The notes: a model not told the origin generated them from the letters alone. DNA of 64,000 nucleotides from Microbacterium sp. RU33B (GCF_900155915.1 NZ_FTPO01000001.1:620001-684000), one strand, 5' to 3'; positions 9,674 to 20,239 are shown, numbered from the stretch's first letter. Numbers and translations are program-made.

Positions 9674-11443
9674 TCAGATGTCGTCGTCGAGGCGGAGCCG
9701 CGCGATCGGCTGCGTCTCGAGGTGGAGGTGCTCCGAGGCATCCCGTGCCTGCGCGAGCGGGAACTCCACGTGGAACGTCGCCCCGCCGCCGGGGGTGTCT
9801 GTCACGTAGACGCGGCCGTGCAGTGCGTCGACGATCGACGACACGATCGACAGTCCGAGGCCGGTGCCGCCCGTCTCGCGGGCGCGCGATGTGTCGGCGC
9901 GCCAGAACCGCTGGAAGATCTTGTCCTTGATCTGATCGGGGATGCCTTCGCCGTGGTCGGCCACTTCGATCCACCCCATGCCGGCGACCGTGTCGACGCC
10001 GACCCGGAGGTCGATGGGGGAGTCCTCCGCCGTGAAGCGCTTGGCGTTTCCGAGGAGGTTCGCCACCACCTGGCGGATGCGGTTCTCGTCGCCGAGCACG
10101 ATGGGCGGCGTCGAGGCGGGACCGATCTCCGGAGCGGAGAGGTCGAGCGGCGCCATCGGCGGCACCTCGGACGACCCCGTGGCCTGCGTCGCGGGGACAG
10201 GACGGGGCTTGCGGCGCAGGAGCGAGAGACCCGCGGCCGCACCGCGGCGCGGCGCGGCGGGTCCTCCTCGTCGTCTCGGCGGAGTGGCGGGATCGTCGGA
10301 ACGGGCTTCATCGTCGTCGCGCGGCGTGCGCTCGATCGTCGTGTCGGTCACGGTCACGAGCCGCTGGGATGACGTCGCCCGCACATCAAGGGCGGCATCC
10401 CTCGCCACGGGACGGAGATCGACGGGGGCGAACACCACGTCCCGGCGCTCGTCGAGGCGGGCGAGGGCGAGGAGGTCCTCCACCAGCAGCCCCATGCGCT
10501 TGGCCTCGCTCTCGATGCGGTCCATGGCCTGGGCGATGTCGTCATCGCCCGAGATCGCCCCCATGCGGTACAGCTCGGCCCAGCCGCGGACGGTCACCAG
10601 CGGCGTGCGCAGCTCGTGGCTCGCGTCGCCGATGAAGCGGCGCATCTGCCGCACGGTCGAATCGCGCTGCGTGATCGCGGCATCCACCCGCCCGAGCATC
10701 GCGTTGAGCGCGGTCTTGAGTCGGCCGACCTCGGTGGTGGTCGGCTCGATGTCGCTCAGACGCTGGCTGAAGTCGCCGGCCGCGATGGCCATGGCGGTGG
10801 TCTCCACCTGGCCGAGGCTGCGGAACGTGAGGGTCACGAGCCAGCGGGTGAGGAGCGCGCCGCCGACGACCGTGATGAGGGCGAGGATGCCGTAGATGCC
10901 GAGGAACGTGCCGACGACCTGGTTGATCGGGGCCACCGGGCGCGCGATCAGCTGCGTGTAGAAGTCGCCGACGTCTTCGATCGGATAGATGTCGACCGCC
11001 GCCCGGAAGCCCGAGCCGCCATCGGTGCTCGGGAGCGAGAACGTCGACGTGCCCTGCGTCGCGGTCTTCTCGGGCGTGAAGACCTCGGGGAACACCGGGG
11101 CGCGGGAGTCGTCGTTGCCGCCGGCGGTGATGACCAGAGCGCCGTTGCGGTCGTACATCGCGACCCACGTGTCGCTGGGGGCGACGTTCTGCTTCACCCG
11201 GAAGTCGGGCTGTCCCGACTCGTCGACCTCGATGTCGATGAGGCCGCTCGCGACATCCGTCGGCACCGCCTGCTCGAGCGCGATCTCGAGGTTCTGCAGC
11301 AGCGTGTTGCGCAGGAAGGCCATCGTGCCGACGCCGGCGGCGACGAGCCCCACGACGAGGAGCGCGACAGTGACCCCGGTGACCTTGGCGCGCAGGCTGA
11401 GCCCGCGCCACCACCGGGTGACCGTGTCGGTCTTCCGCGCCAG
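9674..11443 (-). CDS. Two-component sensor histidine kinase (TrcS/MtrB-like)
   Basis: The 589-residue kinase has an N-terminal membrane helix (TGVTVALLVVGLVAAGV), an extracytoplasmic sensor of about 130 residues, a second helix, HAMP, the HisKA box FIGDASHELRTPLVTVRGW and an HATPase domain with NLLGNAKRF, DHGEGI and GTGLGLSIV. Only CTG 11443 gives a complete first helix; GAGGAGG stands 5 bases before it, while the next usable codon (GTG 11353) has no site and would cut into that helix. A Pro/Arg-rich insertion of about 70 residues separates the HisKA region from the N-box. It lies 22 bases downstream of its response regulator. Confidence 0.88.
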   Translation of the reverse strand: MARKTDTVTRWWRGLSLRAKVTGVTVALLVVGLVAAGVGTMAFLRNTLLQNLEIALEQAVPTDVASGLIDIEVDESGQPDFRVKQNVAPSDTWVAMYDRNGALVITAGGNDDSRAPVFPEVFTPEKTATQGTSTFSLPSTDGGSGFRAAVDIYPIEDVGDFYTQLIARPVAPINQVVGTFLGIYGILALITVVGGALLTRWLVTLTFRSLGQVETTAMAIAAGDFSQRLSDIEPTTTEVGRLKTALNAMLGRVDAAITQRDSTVRQMRRFIGDASHELRTPLVTVRGWAELYRMGAISGDDDIAQAMDRIESEAKRMGLLVEDLLALARLDERRDVVFAPVDLRPVARDAALDVRATSSQRLVTVTDTTIERTPRDDDEARSDDPATPPRRRGGPAAPRRGAAAGLSLLRRKPRPVPATQATGSSEVPPMAPLDLSAPEIGPASTPPIVLGDENRIRQVVANLLGNAKRFTAEDSPIDLRVGVDTVAGMGWIEVADHGEGIPDQIKDKIFQRFWRADTSRARETGGTGLGLSIVSSIVDALHGRVYVTDTPGGGATFHVEFPLAQARDASEHLHLETQPIARLRLDDDI

Positions 11444-11465
11444 GGCGGCCTCCTCGGTTCGCGGC

Positions 11466-12158
11466 CTAGGCCGACTTGCCCGCCTTCAGCATGTAGCCGA
11501 AACCGCGCTTGGTCTGGATGAGCGGCTCGCTGGAGTGCGGATCGATCTTACGGCGGAGATAGGAGATGTAGCTCTCCACGATGCCGGCGTCGCCGTTGAA
11601 GTCGTACTCCCACACGTGATCGAGGATCTGCGCCTTCGACAGCACGCGGTTGGGGTTGAGCATGAGGTAGCGCAGCAGCTTGAACTCGGTGGGGCTCAGG
11701 TCGATCGAGACATCCCCGACCAGCACGTCGTGCGTGTCCTGGTCCATCGAGAGCTCGCCGGCGCGGATGACGGATTCCTCGTCGGCCTGCATCGTGCGGC
11801 GCAGGATCGCCTGGATGCGCGCGACGATCTCGTCGAGACTGAAGGGCTTCGTGACGTAGTCGTCGCCGCCCGCGTTCAGTCCCGTGATCTTGTCCTCGGT
11901 CTCGTCCTTCGCGGTGAGGAAGAGGATGGGCGCCGTGTAGCCGGCTCCGCGGAGCCTCTTCGTGACGCTGAACCCGTTCATGTCGGGGAGCATGACGTCG
12001 AGGATGATCAGGTCGGGTTCCTCTTCGAGGACGGCCGAGATCGTCTGGGCTCCGTTCGAGACGGCCCGGACCTGGAATCCGGCGAACCGGAGGCTCGTGA
12101 TGAGCAGGTCGCGGATGTTCGGCTCGTCGTCCACGACGAGGATGCGCGGTGCGGTCAT
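11466..12158 (-). CDS. OmpR-family response regulator
   Basis: A 230-residue regulator with an N-terminal receiver (acidic pocket VDDEPN, phospho-acceptor Asp in LIILDVMLPDMNG, signalling Thr in LFLTAKDE, Lys in VTKPFS) and a C-terminal winged helix (LSPTEFKLLRYL through VESYISYLRRKID and TKRGFGYML). It is the partner of the histidine kinase immediately downstream. The pair is closest in style to actinobacterial TrcRS, but its targets are unknown. The start ATG 12158 is 119 bases from the divergent CPBP gene. Confidence 0.93.
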   Translation of the reverse strand: MTAPRILVVDDEPNIRDLLITSLRFAGFQVRAVSNGAQTISAVLEEEPDLIILDVMLPDMNGFSVTKRLRGAGYTAPILFLTAKDETEDKITGLNAGGDDYVTKPFSLDEIVARIQAILRRTMQADEESVIRAGELSMDQDTHDVLVGDVSIDLSPTEFKLLRYLMLNPNRVLSKAQILDHVWEYDFNGDAGIVESYISYLRRKIDPHSSEPLIQTKRGFGYMLKAGKSA

Positions 12159-12277
12159 AGGCCCATATTGGCACCGCAGTCGATGAGCTTGCTGGATATC
12201 GGGCGGATCGGCGCCCGTGCGTCGGCATCCGCGCGCATGGAGGAGGTGCTCAGCGTGCCCTCCTTCATGATGGAACG

Positions 12278-13309
12278 GTGACGACTCCCGCCGCTCCGTC
12301 CCTCCCGTCCCCGCCCCCGGCGGCGCCCGCGCCTGCGCGCCGGCTGCCCGATGAGGCGTTCGGCTCCGGACTGCCGTACCACCGCCTCGTCTTCGCCCGT
12401 CGCCGGACGGGCTGGTGGACCCCGCTCGTGGTCGGTCTCCTCGGGGTCGCGCTCTACCTGGCGATGACCGGTGTGGCCGCGGTCGCCGTCATCGTCGCGA
12501 CGCTCTCCGACCCCGACGGCGGCTCCGGCATCCTCTCGCTCACCGAGGACGTCGTGTTCGATCTGACCGATCCGCTCGTCATCGCCGTGCTGCTGGGCTC
12601 GATCGCCCTCATGCTGCCGGCGTATGTGCTGGCCTCCCTCATCGTGAACGGACGCCGCGTCGGGCTCGTCTCGTCGGCGGCGGGCAGGCTCCGGTGGGGA
12701 TGGATGCTGGGGTGCGCCGCGGCGGCCGTGGTGGTCGCCGTCGCACTGACCGCCGTGTCGATGCTGCTGCCCGCCGAGGCCGTGGACGCGTCGGGCTCCG
12801 TCGTGGCACCCGAGGACAATCCGCAGCTGTGGCTCACGTTCCTCGTGCTGCTGCTGATCGTCCCGCTGCAGGCCGCCGCCGAGGAGTACGTGTTCCGCGG
12901 CTACCTCATGCAGTCCATCGGGCGCTGGCTGCGGCATCCTGCCTTCGCGATCCTGCTGCCGGTGCCCCTGTTCGTCGCGGGCCACCTCTACGACCCGCTC
13001 GGTCAGGCGAGCGTCGCGGTGTTCGCGATCGCGGCCGGATGGCTCACGTGGCGCACCGGCGGGCTCGAGGCCGCCATCGCCCTGCACGTCGTGAACAACC
13101 TGATGGCGTTCCTGATGGGTCTCGCAGGCCTCGCCGACGTCAACGCGACCTCGCCGGGCGTCGCGAGCTTCGTGTGGTCGGCCCTCGTGATCGTCGCGTA
13201 CGTCGGCGTCGTGGAGTGGCTGTTCCGCCGCACGCGGCTCCGGCGCACGCTGCGCCTGACGCGTCCTCAGGCCGCGAGCGAGTCCGCGTCGAGGATCGTG
13301 TACGCGTAG
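12278..13309 (+). CDS. CPBP-family intramembrane glutamic endopeptidase
   Basis: The product is 343 residues with about eight membrane helices and all CPBP (CaaX protease / bacteriocin-processing) motifs: EEYVFRGYL (EExxxR), FVAGHLYDP (FxxxH) and HVVNN (HxxxN). The catalytic Glu and His are present. The substrate is unknown. GTG 12278 is the start. Its last 14 codons overlap the 3' end of the convergent XPB helicase gene by 43 bases (13267-13309), so both C-termini are encoded by the same duplex. Confidence 0.9.
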   Translation: MTTPAAPSLPSPPPAAPAPARRLPDEAFGSGLPYHRLVFARRRTGWWTPLVVGLLGVALYLAMTGVAAVAVIVATLSDPDGGSGILSLTEDVVFDLTDPLVIAVLLGSIALMLPAYVLASLIVNGRRVGLVSSAAGRLRWGWMLGCAAAAVVVAVALTAVSMLLPAEAVDASGSVVAPEDNPQLWLTFLVLLLIVPLQAAAEEYVFRGYLMQSIGRWLRHPAFAILLPVPLFVAGHLYDPLGQASVAVFAIAAGWLTWRTGGLEAAIALHVVNNLMAFLMGLAGLADVNATSPGVASFVWSALVIVAYVGVVEWLFRRTRLRRTLRLTRPQAASESASRIVYA

Positions 13310-14907
13310 CCCTGCTCCGCCAGGAACCTCTGACGGTTCTGGGCGAAGTCCTGATCGACCGTGTCGCGGGCGATGAGCGTGTAGAAGCTCGCGGTGTGGC
13401 CACTCTCCTTCGGGCGCAGGAGGCGTCCGAGGCGCTGGGCCTCCTCCTGGCGCGATCCGAACGAGCCCGACACCTGGATGGCGACGGATGCCTCGGGCAG
13501 GTCGATCGAGAAGTTCGCGACCTTCGAGACGACGAGCAGGTCGATCTCGCCGACGCGGAACGCCTGGTAGAGCTGCTCGCGCTCGTCGACCGGCGTCGCA
13601 CCCGTGATCTGGGGGGCATCGAGAGCTTCGGCGAGGATGTCGATCTGGTCGAGGTACTGCCCGATCACGAGGATGCGCTCGCCCTTGTGGCGCTCGACGA
13701 GCTGCTTGACGACGTCGATCTTCGCGTGCGCGGTCGCCGCGAGGCGGTAGCGCTCGTCGTCGGCCGACGCGGCGTACTCGAGGCGGTCGCCCGCGGGCAG
13801 GTCGACGCGCACTTCGTAGCAGGCGGCGGGCGAGATGAAGCCCTGGGCCTCGATCTCCTTCCACGGCGCGTCGAAGCGCTTGGGGCCGATGAGGCTGAAC
13901 ACGTCGCCCTCGCGGCCGTCTTCGCGCACGAGGGTCGCGGTGAGCCCGAGGCGGCGCCGGGCCTGCAGATCGGCGGTGAGCTTGAACACGGGGGCCGGGA
14001 GCAGATGCACCTCGTCGTAGAGCACGAGTCCCCAGTCGAGGGCGTCGAGCAGCGCGAGGTGGGCGTACTGACCACCGCGCTTGGCGGTGAGGATCTGGTA
14101 GGTCGCGATCGTGACGGGCTTGATCTCCTTGACCTGGCCCGAGTACTCGCCGATCTCCTCCGGCGTGAGCGTCGTGCGCTTGAGGAGCTCGTCGCGCCAC
14201 TGGCGCGCGCTCACCGTGTTGGTCACGAGGATGAGCGTCGTGGTCTTGGTGTCGGCCATCGCGGCGGCGCCCACGAGCGTCTTGCCGGCGCCGCAGGGGA
14301 GCACGACGACGCCCGAGCCGCCGTCGGTGAACTTGTCGACGGCCTCGCGCTGGTATGGACGCAGGCTCCAGCCGCTCTCATCGAGCTCGATGGGATGCGG
14401 AGTGCCCGGCGTGTAGCCGGCGAGGTCTTCCGCGGGCCACCCGATCTTCAGCAGCTCCTGCTTGATGTGGCCGCGCGCCCACGCGTCCACGAGGAAAACG
14501 CCGGGGGAGGGGTGGCCGAGCAGCAGCGGCTGGATGCGCTTGTTCTTGGAGACCTCGGCGAGCACCGCGGCATCCGTCGCCCGCAGCACCAGCTCGCCCT
14601 CGTCGTTGCGCTCGATCACAAGGCGGCCGTAGCGGCCCACGGTCTCGCGGATGTCGATCGACACCGACGGCGGCACAGGGAAGCGCGACCACTTGTCGAG
14701 CGTCGCGAGCATGTCTTCGGCGTCGTGTCCGGCCGCGCGGGCGTTCCACAGGCCGAGGCGGGTGATGCGGTACGTGTGGATGTGCTCGGGAGCGCGCTCG
14801 AGCTCGGCGAAGATCGCCAGCTCGTGCCGCGCGCTCTCCGCGTCGGGGTGCGCTACTTCGAGCAGAACCGTGCGGTCGCTCTGCACGATGAGGGGACCGT
14901 CAGCCAT
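13267..14907 (-). CDS. XPB/Rad25-type DNA repair helicase
   Basis: A 546-residue superfamily-2 3'-5' helicase related to eukaryotic and mycobacterial XPB. It has an N-terminal damage-recognition-like domain, SLRPYQREAVDKF, Walker A PCGAGKTLVG, motif II DEVH, motif III LTATLVREDGREGD containing the RED element typical of XPB, and C-terminal motifs ILVIGQYLDQ, NFSIDLPEA and QRLGRLLRPK. Bacterial XPBs unwind DNA and are thought to act in repair. The neighbour upstream at 14968 encodes the helicase-associated protein usually paired with it in actinobacteria. The 3' end overlaps the CPBP gene. Confidence 0.95.
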   Translation of the reverse strand: MADGPLIVQSDRTVLLEVAHPDAESARHELAIFAELERAPEHIHTYRITRLGLWNARAAGHDAEDMLATLDKWSRFPVPPSVSIDIRETVGRYGRLVIERNDEGELVLRATDAAVLAEVSKNKRIQPLLLGHPSPGVFLVDAWARGHIKQELLKIGWPAEDLAGYTPGTPHPIELDESGWSLRPYQREAVDKFTDGGSGVVVLPCGAGKTLVGAAAMADTKTTTLILVTNTVSARQWRDELLKRTTLTPEEIGEYSGQVKEIKPVTIATYQILTAKRGGQYAHLALLDALDWGLVLYDEVHLLPAPVFKLTADLQARRRLGLTATLVREDGREGDVFSLIGPKRFDAPWKEIEAQGFISPAACYEVRVDLPAGDRLEYAASADDERYRLAATAHAKIDVVKQLVERHKGERILVIGQYLDQIDILAEALDAPQITGATPVDEREQLYQAFRVGEIDLLVVSKVANFSIDLPEASVAIQVSGSFGSRQEEAQRLGRLLRPKESGHTASFYTLIARDTVDQDFAQNRQRFLAEQGYAYTILDADSLAA

Positions 14908-14967
14908 AACGTGCCAGTCTACCGGGGCGGGCGGCGCAGCGGCGTCGCCCGGCGCCTGTCGCGTCGG

Positions 14968-16701
14968 TCAGACCGGGCGCACGCTCTCGATGCTGGAGAC
15001 CGGCAGCGTGCGCTCGATGTCGGCCGCGCGATCGCGCCCCCGGAGTCGCCCGCCGCCGAGTCCGGTGGCCTCCAGCACGAACTCGCGGGAGCTGCCGTCG
15101 GGGAGCCGCACGACGACCGCGACCACCGAGCGCGCGCGTACCGCCTGGTCGAGTTCGCGCTCGCGCCAGTCCGCCTCGACGTCGTCGCCGCGCGCCGTCT
15201 GCAGGCGGGCGATGAGCGCGGCGTACGGATCTCCGCCGCCGGCGGCGTCCGTCGACCGGGCGAGACGGTGCCGGTGCAGCGACTGGAGGGCGCCGTCGGT
15301 GTCGACGGCCACGACGGGGTAGCGGGCATCGACGAGCGACCAGTACACGGCATCCCGCGCGACACGCGACGTGAGATGCCCGTCTTCGCGCAGGAGCCCG
15401 AGCGGACGCAGCGCCTGGTCGACCTCGATCGCGGCGAGGAGTCCGGCATCCGCACTCTCCACGCGCGTGCGCACGTCGTCGGTCCGCACGCGGACGAGGC
15501 CGTGGCGAGCGGCGGTGCTCTCGATCAGGTAGGCGAGGGGCTGCGGGATGCCGGTGAGCGAGAGCTCGGTCAGGAACGCGCGGATCGACTCGGCCGTCTC
15601 GCCTTCGGTCATCCCGCCCTCGAGCGACTCGGCGGTGAAGCGGTACGTGGATGCCTGGGCCCGCGATTCCCGCACGGCGATTCCGCGCAGGCGCAGATCG
15701 AGGTGGGGGGCGAGCGGCCCGGGCGCGATCGCGCTGAGATCGGCCTGGAGGTAGATGCGGTCGATCTCGGGCGGGAGATGCGCGACGAGCGAGGACGAAT
15801 CCACGACTCCACGCGTCCGCACGGCGGATCCCCACGGCGTCTCGTCGCCGGTGGGTGTGCGCAGGCCCCAGGCGATGGTGAAGCGCTCCAGCCGAGCGGA
15901 CCGTTCGGGCCAGTCGGGGTCGAGGGGGAAGGCGCCGGTCCATGCCGCATATGGAATGCACCCGCCCTCGGGTGTGCGCAGCGGCGCGGGCAGCGCGCCC
16001 ACGAAGCCGGCGGCGATCCTCTCCCAGCGGTCTGCGGTCGACAGCGCGAGCCACTGCGAACCGAGATCGCTCACGAGCCATTCGCGACCCTCGGTGTGCG
16101 CGAGATCGGCGGCGGATGCGGCGGAGAGCAGGTCGTCGAGCTGCTCGGGGGTGTCGACGGCGCCCGATTCGACGAGGCGCTTGCGGTCCACGGCACTGAC
16201 GCTGCCGGCCGCCGTCAGGGCGAGCGGGCGGTGCAGCGTCGCGAGCAGCAGGTCGGCGAGCGCTCCGACGCTCGAGAACGCGCGCTCGGCGGCCGCTGCT
16301 TCACCGCGGGGGTCGGTCATCGCCGAGGGGGCGTCGGCAGCCGGTGCCGCGAACGCCTCGTCGTGGAGGGCGCGCAGGGCGGCCAGTCGCGTGGCGACCA
16401 CGCGGAACGGGGTGCCGTCCTCCCGTGCGAGTCCTTCGGCGACGAGGGTGTCGCGCTCGTCGGCCGCCGCGGGGACGCCCGCGTCGATCGCGGCGGTCAG
16501 GGCATCCAGGCGGGGCCGGGGCATCCGGATCAGGACGCGATCGACGGATGCCGCGTCGAGCAGAGCCTCGGCGGCGTCGAAGAAGTCGCGCCACCCGACC
16601 GTGGGGGAGACGCTGCGGACGCGCAGGAGATCGGACAGCGCGTCGGAGGAGAGCCCCGCGAGCCGGTTCGCCAGGGTGCGTTCGTCGGACGCATCGACCA
16701 C
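14968..16701 (-). CDS. Helicase-associated-domain protein, XPB partner
   Basis: The product is a 577-residue, Leu/Ala-rich protein with no ATPase motifs. Its C-terminal region (about residues 390-500, including IPQPLAYLIE, ARHGLVRVR and DARYPVVAVD) matches the helicase-conserved C-terminal domain family that accompanies actinobacterial XPB genes. Such proteins probably act as a structural or regulatory partner of the helicase. GTG 16701 is the start, four bases after the stop of the small membrane protein gene, so the two are likely one transcript, with the XPB gene 60 bases further on. Confidence 0.8.
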   Translation of the reverse strand: MVDASDERTLANRLAGLSSDALSDLLRVRSVSPTVGWRDFFDAAEALLDAASVDRVLIRMPRPRLDALTAAIDAGVPAAADERDTLVAEGLAREDGTPFRVVATRLAALRALHDEAFAAPAADAPSAMTDPRGEAAAAERAFSSVGALADLLLATLHRPLALTAAGSVSAVDRKRLVESGAVDTPEQLDDLLSAASAADLAHTEGREWLVSDLGSQWLALSTADRWERIAAGFVGALPAPLRTPEGGCIPYAAWTGAFPLDPDWPERSARLERFTIAWGLRTPTGDETPWGSAVRTRGVVDSSSLVAHLPPEIDRIYLQADLSAIAPGPLAPHLDLRLRGIAVRESRAQASTYRFTAESLEGGMTEGETAESIRAFLTELSLTGIPQPLAYLIESTAARHGLVRVRTDDVRTRVESADAGLLAAIEVDQALRPLGLLREDGHLTSRVARDAVYWSLVDARYPVVAVDTDGALQSLHRHRLARSTDAAGGGDPYAALIARLQTARGDDVEADWRERELDQAVRARSVVAVVVRLPDGSSREFVLEATGLGGGRLRGRDRAADIERTLPVSSIESVRPV

Positions 16702-16705
16702 GGGG

Positions 16706-16978
16706 TCAGCGGCCCCTGTTCGCGCGTGCCCTCCGCACGAAGGCCATGATCACGACCGAGATGAGGAGGATGAACGCGATGATCGGCGCGATGTACACCA
16801 AGACGCCCAGGAGGGGCCAGATGCCCGTGCCGTAGTCGGCCTGCTCCATGCCGGCCGCGGTGCCGATCATGATCGCGAAGAAGCACACGATCGACAGCAC
16901 CAGCAGCCCCAGCGACATGAAGGCCAGGATGCGGTCGATGCGGCGGACGGGGACGTCGCCGGGAGTCTGCGTGCTCAT
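16706..16978 (-). CDS. Small two-helix membrane protein, unknown
   Basis: This 90-residue protein opens with a hydrophilic MSTQTPGDVPVRRIDR, then has two long hydrophobic segments (about 17-41 and 52-78) and a basic end RRARANRGR, which predicts both termini in the cytoplasm. No family is recognised. It directly precedes the helicase-associated gene (4-base gap) and is divergent from the cold-shock/DUF3027 pair. Confidence 0.7.
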   Translation of the reverse strand: MSTQTPGDVPVRRIDRILAFMSLGLLVLSIVCFFAIMIGTAAGMEQADYGTGIWPLLGVLVYIAPIIAFILLISVVIMAFVRRARANRGR

Positions 16979-17111
16979 CCGGATCAGCCTACCTTCTGGG
17001 CTCGTCGCCCACGGCCTGAGATCCTGCCGTGCTCTAGGCTGGAGGGTGGGGTCGTTCGACTCCGGTTCCACCCTGCCCGCGTCGCGCGGGCGCATCTCCA
17101 GCGAGGTTCTC

Positions 17112-17495
17112 ATGCCCACCGGCAAGGTCAGGTTCTACGACGAGGAGAAGGGGTTCGGCTTCATCACCACGGATGACGGCCAGGACGTCTTCCTGCACGC
17201 CACAGCCCTGCCCGCAGGTTCACCGTCGCCCAAGCAGGGCACGCGACTCGAGTTCGGCGTCGCCGACGGCAAGCGCGGACTGCAGGCGCTCTCGGTGCGC
17301 GTCCTCGAGGCCCCCGTGAGCCTGTCGAAGCGCTCGCGCACGTCGGCCGACGACATGGCGATCATCGTCGAAGACCTCGTGAAGCTCCTCGACGGCATCG
17401 GCGGCGATCTGCGCCGAGGCCGCTACCCCAACGGTCCGCAGGCGAAGAAGATCGCGGCCGTGCTGCGCAAGGTCGCCGATGACTTCGAAGCCTGA
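17112..17495 (+). CDS. Cold-shock-domain protein with C-terminal extension
   Basis: The 127-residue product has an N-terminal cold-shock domain (residues 1-65; RNP1 KGFGFITT, RNP2 DVFLHA) and a helical tail of about 60 residues ending KKIAAVLRKVADDFEA. The tail is a feature of actinobacterial CspB-like long forms and may mediate dimerisation. ATG 17112 follows GAGG. A TAGGCT hexamer about 75 bases upstream is a likely -10. The 3' end overlaps DUF3027 by 17 bases, so they are coupled. Confidence 0.88.
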   Translation: MPTGKVRFYDEEKGFGFITTDDGQDVFLHATALPAGSPSPKQGTRLEFGVADGKRGLQALSVRVLEAPVSLSKRSRTSADDMAIIVEDLVKLLDGIGGDLRRGRYPNGPQAKKIAAVLRKVADDFEA

Positions 17496-18279
17496 GCAGT
17501 CCGACGCACGCGAGTCGGCAGACGTCGACTCGGATGCCTCCGAGTCCGCGGTCGCCGAGGCGCCGCTCCAGGTCGTCATCGAGGCGTCCGACGACGAGGG
17601 GGTCGTTGCCGCGCCCGTCGAGCCGGTCGTGCCCGATGAGACGCTGCTGAACGCGCACGACCTGGCGCTCGCCGCGCTGCGCGAGATCACCCCCGAGAGC
17701 TCGATCGGCGCGCCCGCGGGCTACGCGGGCGAGGCCGACGGCGTCGTGTCGCTCCGCTTCGCCAATCGCCTCGACGGCTACCCCGGATGGTTCTGGACGG
17801 TCAGTCTCGCCCGCGTGGAAGACGCCGAGCCGACGGTGCTCGAAGTCGAGCTCCTGCCCGGCGACGGGGCGCTGCTGGCCCCGGACTGGCTTCCGTGGGC
17901 GGAGCGCCTGGCGGAGTACCAGGCCGCGCAGATCGCCCTGGCGGAGGCGGCCGGAGACGACGCCGCCGACGACGAGGGCGACGACGACGAGGATCTCGAC
18001 GACGTCGAAGACCTGGATGCCGCGGACTTCGACCGCGACGGCTCGCCGATCCTGCACGCGGGCGACGTCGACGGCGTCGACATCGACGCGCTCGACCCCG
18101 ACGAGGACGACGCCGACGACTCCGCTGCGGAGGAGTCCGACGAGGACGACTCGGACGAGGACGACTCGGACGAGGACGACTCGGACGAAGACGACTCCGA
18201 CGAGGACGAGGACGAGGACGACTCGGACGAAGACGACGAGTTCGACGACCCCGACGACGAGGGCGACCGCAGCTACTGA
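17479..18279 (+). CDS. DUF3027-family acidic protein
   Basis: The product has 266 residues. The middle (about 60-160) is the DUF3027 domain with DGYPGWFWTVSLAR and LLAPDWLPWAERL. The N-terminus and the whole C-terminal third are extremely acidic; the latter is built from Asp-Glu-Asp-Asp-Ser pentads encoded by a 15-base tandem repeat. The function of DUF3027 is unknown; coupling to a cold-shock protein hints at RNA or nucleoid biology. It is convergent with serC, 9 bases apart. Confidence 0.85.
   Translation: MTSKPEQSDARESADVDSDASESAVAEAPLQVVIEASDDEGVVAAPVEPVVPDETLLNAHDLALAALREITPESSIGAPAGYAGEADGVVSLRFANRLDGYPGWFWTVSLARVEDAEPTVLEVELLPGDGALLAPDWLPWAERLAEYQAAQIALAEAAGDDAADDEGDDDEDLDDVEDLDAADFDRDGSPILHAGDVDGVDIDALDPDEDDADDSAAEESDEDDSDEDDSDEDDSDEDDSDEDEDEDDSDEDDEFDDPDDEGDRSY
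18139..18240 (+). repeat. 15-base coding tandem repeat (Asp/Glu/Ser pentads)
   Basis: The unit GACGAGGACGACTCG is repeated about five to six times with minor changes inside the DUF3027 gene. The copy number is probably length-variable between strains through slippage. Confidence 0.85.
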
Positions 18280-18288
18280 GCCGCGACC

Positions 18289-19416
<1,128 letters not shown>

Positions 19417-19537
19417 CTAGAACCGCGCGGCACGGCGCCCTTTCCGTGTGACCGGGCGTAACCACCCCCGCCGTGCCGCGGCATCCGGCTGATGGGTAGG
19501 CTTGAAGGTCACGATCAGCCCTTGCGAGGACCCACAC

Positions 19538-20239
19538 ATGACCGATCTCATCGACACGACCGAGATGTACCTGCGCACGATCCTCGAGCTCGAAGAGGAG
19601 GGGATCGTGCCCCTCCGTGCGCGCATCTCCGAGCGTCTCGGGCACTCCGGTCCCACCGTCTCGCAGACCGTGGGACGCATGGAGCGCGACGGACTCGTCG
19701 TCGTGTCGGACGACCGCACGCTCGAGCTCACGGGCTCGGGACGCCAGAAGGCCGTCGACGTGATGCGCAAGCACCGTCTCGCCGAGCGACTCCTGTCCGA
19801 TGTCATCGGGCTCGACTGGGCCTACGTGCATGAAGAGGCCTGCCGCTGGGAGCACGTCATGAGCGAGCAGGTCGAGCGCCGGCTCGTCGAGCTGCTCGGG
19901 CATCCCACCGAGTCGCCCTACGGCAATCCGATCCCCGGACTCGACCAGCTCGGCGACATCCCCGCGATCACCTTCGATCAGGGCGTCGTGGGTCTCGTGC
20001 GCCGCATGAACGAGGCGGGGGAGCCCATCGAGGGCACCGTGCGCCGACTCGCAGAGCCCGTGCAGGTCGATCCGGAGCTGCTCCAGCAGCTCAAGAACGC
20101 GGGCGTCGTGCCCGGCGCATCGGGGGCGTTCCGCTACAGCGAGGGGTACGTCCTCGTCGAGATGGCCGGCAGCGACGAGGGCCTCGAGCTGCCCGTCGAG
20201 GTCGCTTCGCACATCTTCCTGGTGGACGACCGGGGCTGA
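19538..20239 (+). CDS. dtxR: Iron-dependent regulator, DtxR/IdeR family
   Basis: This is a 233-residue metal-activated repressor: an N-terminal winged helix (SGPTVSQTVGRMERDGL), a dimerisation domain, and a C-terminal SH3-like domain. With the ATG at 19538 every metal ligand of diphtheria DtxR falls at the same number: M10, C102, E105 and H106 for the primary site and H79, E83 and H98 for the ancillary site. It should therefore sense Fe(II) and repress iron uptake. AGGA stands 7 bases before the start, and TAGGCT upstream is a likely -10. Confidence 0.93.
   Translation: MTDLIDTTEMYLRTILELEEEGIVPLRARISERLGHSGPTVSQTVGRMERDGLVVVSDDRTLELTGSGRQKAVDVMRKHRLAERLLSDVIGLDWAYVHEEACRWEHVMSEQVERRLVELLGHPTESPYGNPIPGLDQLGDIPAITFDQGVVGLVRRMNEAGEPIEGTVRRLAEPVQVDPELLQQLKNAGVVPGASGAFRYSEGYVLVEMAGSDEGLELPVEVASHIFLVDDRG

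Noticed and set aside
12415..16749. A 1444-codon plus-strand frame over CPBP, XPB and helicase-associated genes
   Set aside because: Shadow frame rich in Arg, Gly and His; the real genes are in other frames or on the other strand.
18139..18240. CRISPR-like repeat
   Set aside because: It is an in-frame 15-base tandem repeat with no spacers inside the DUF3027 gene.
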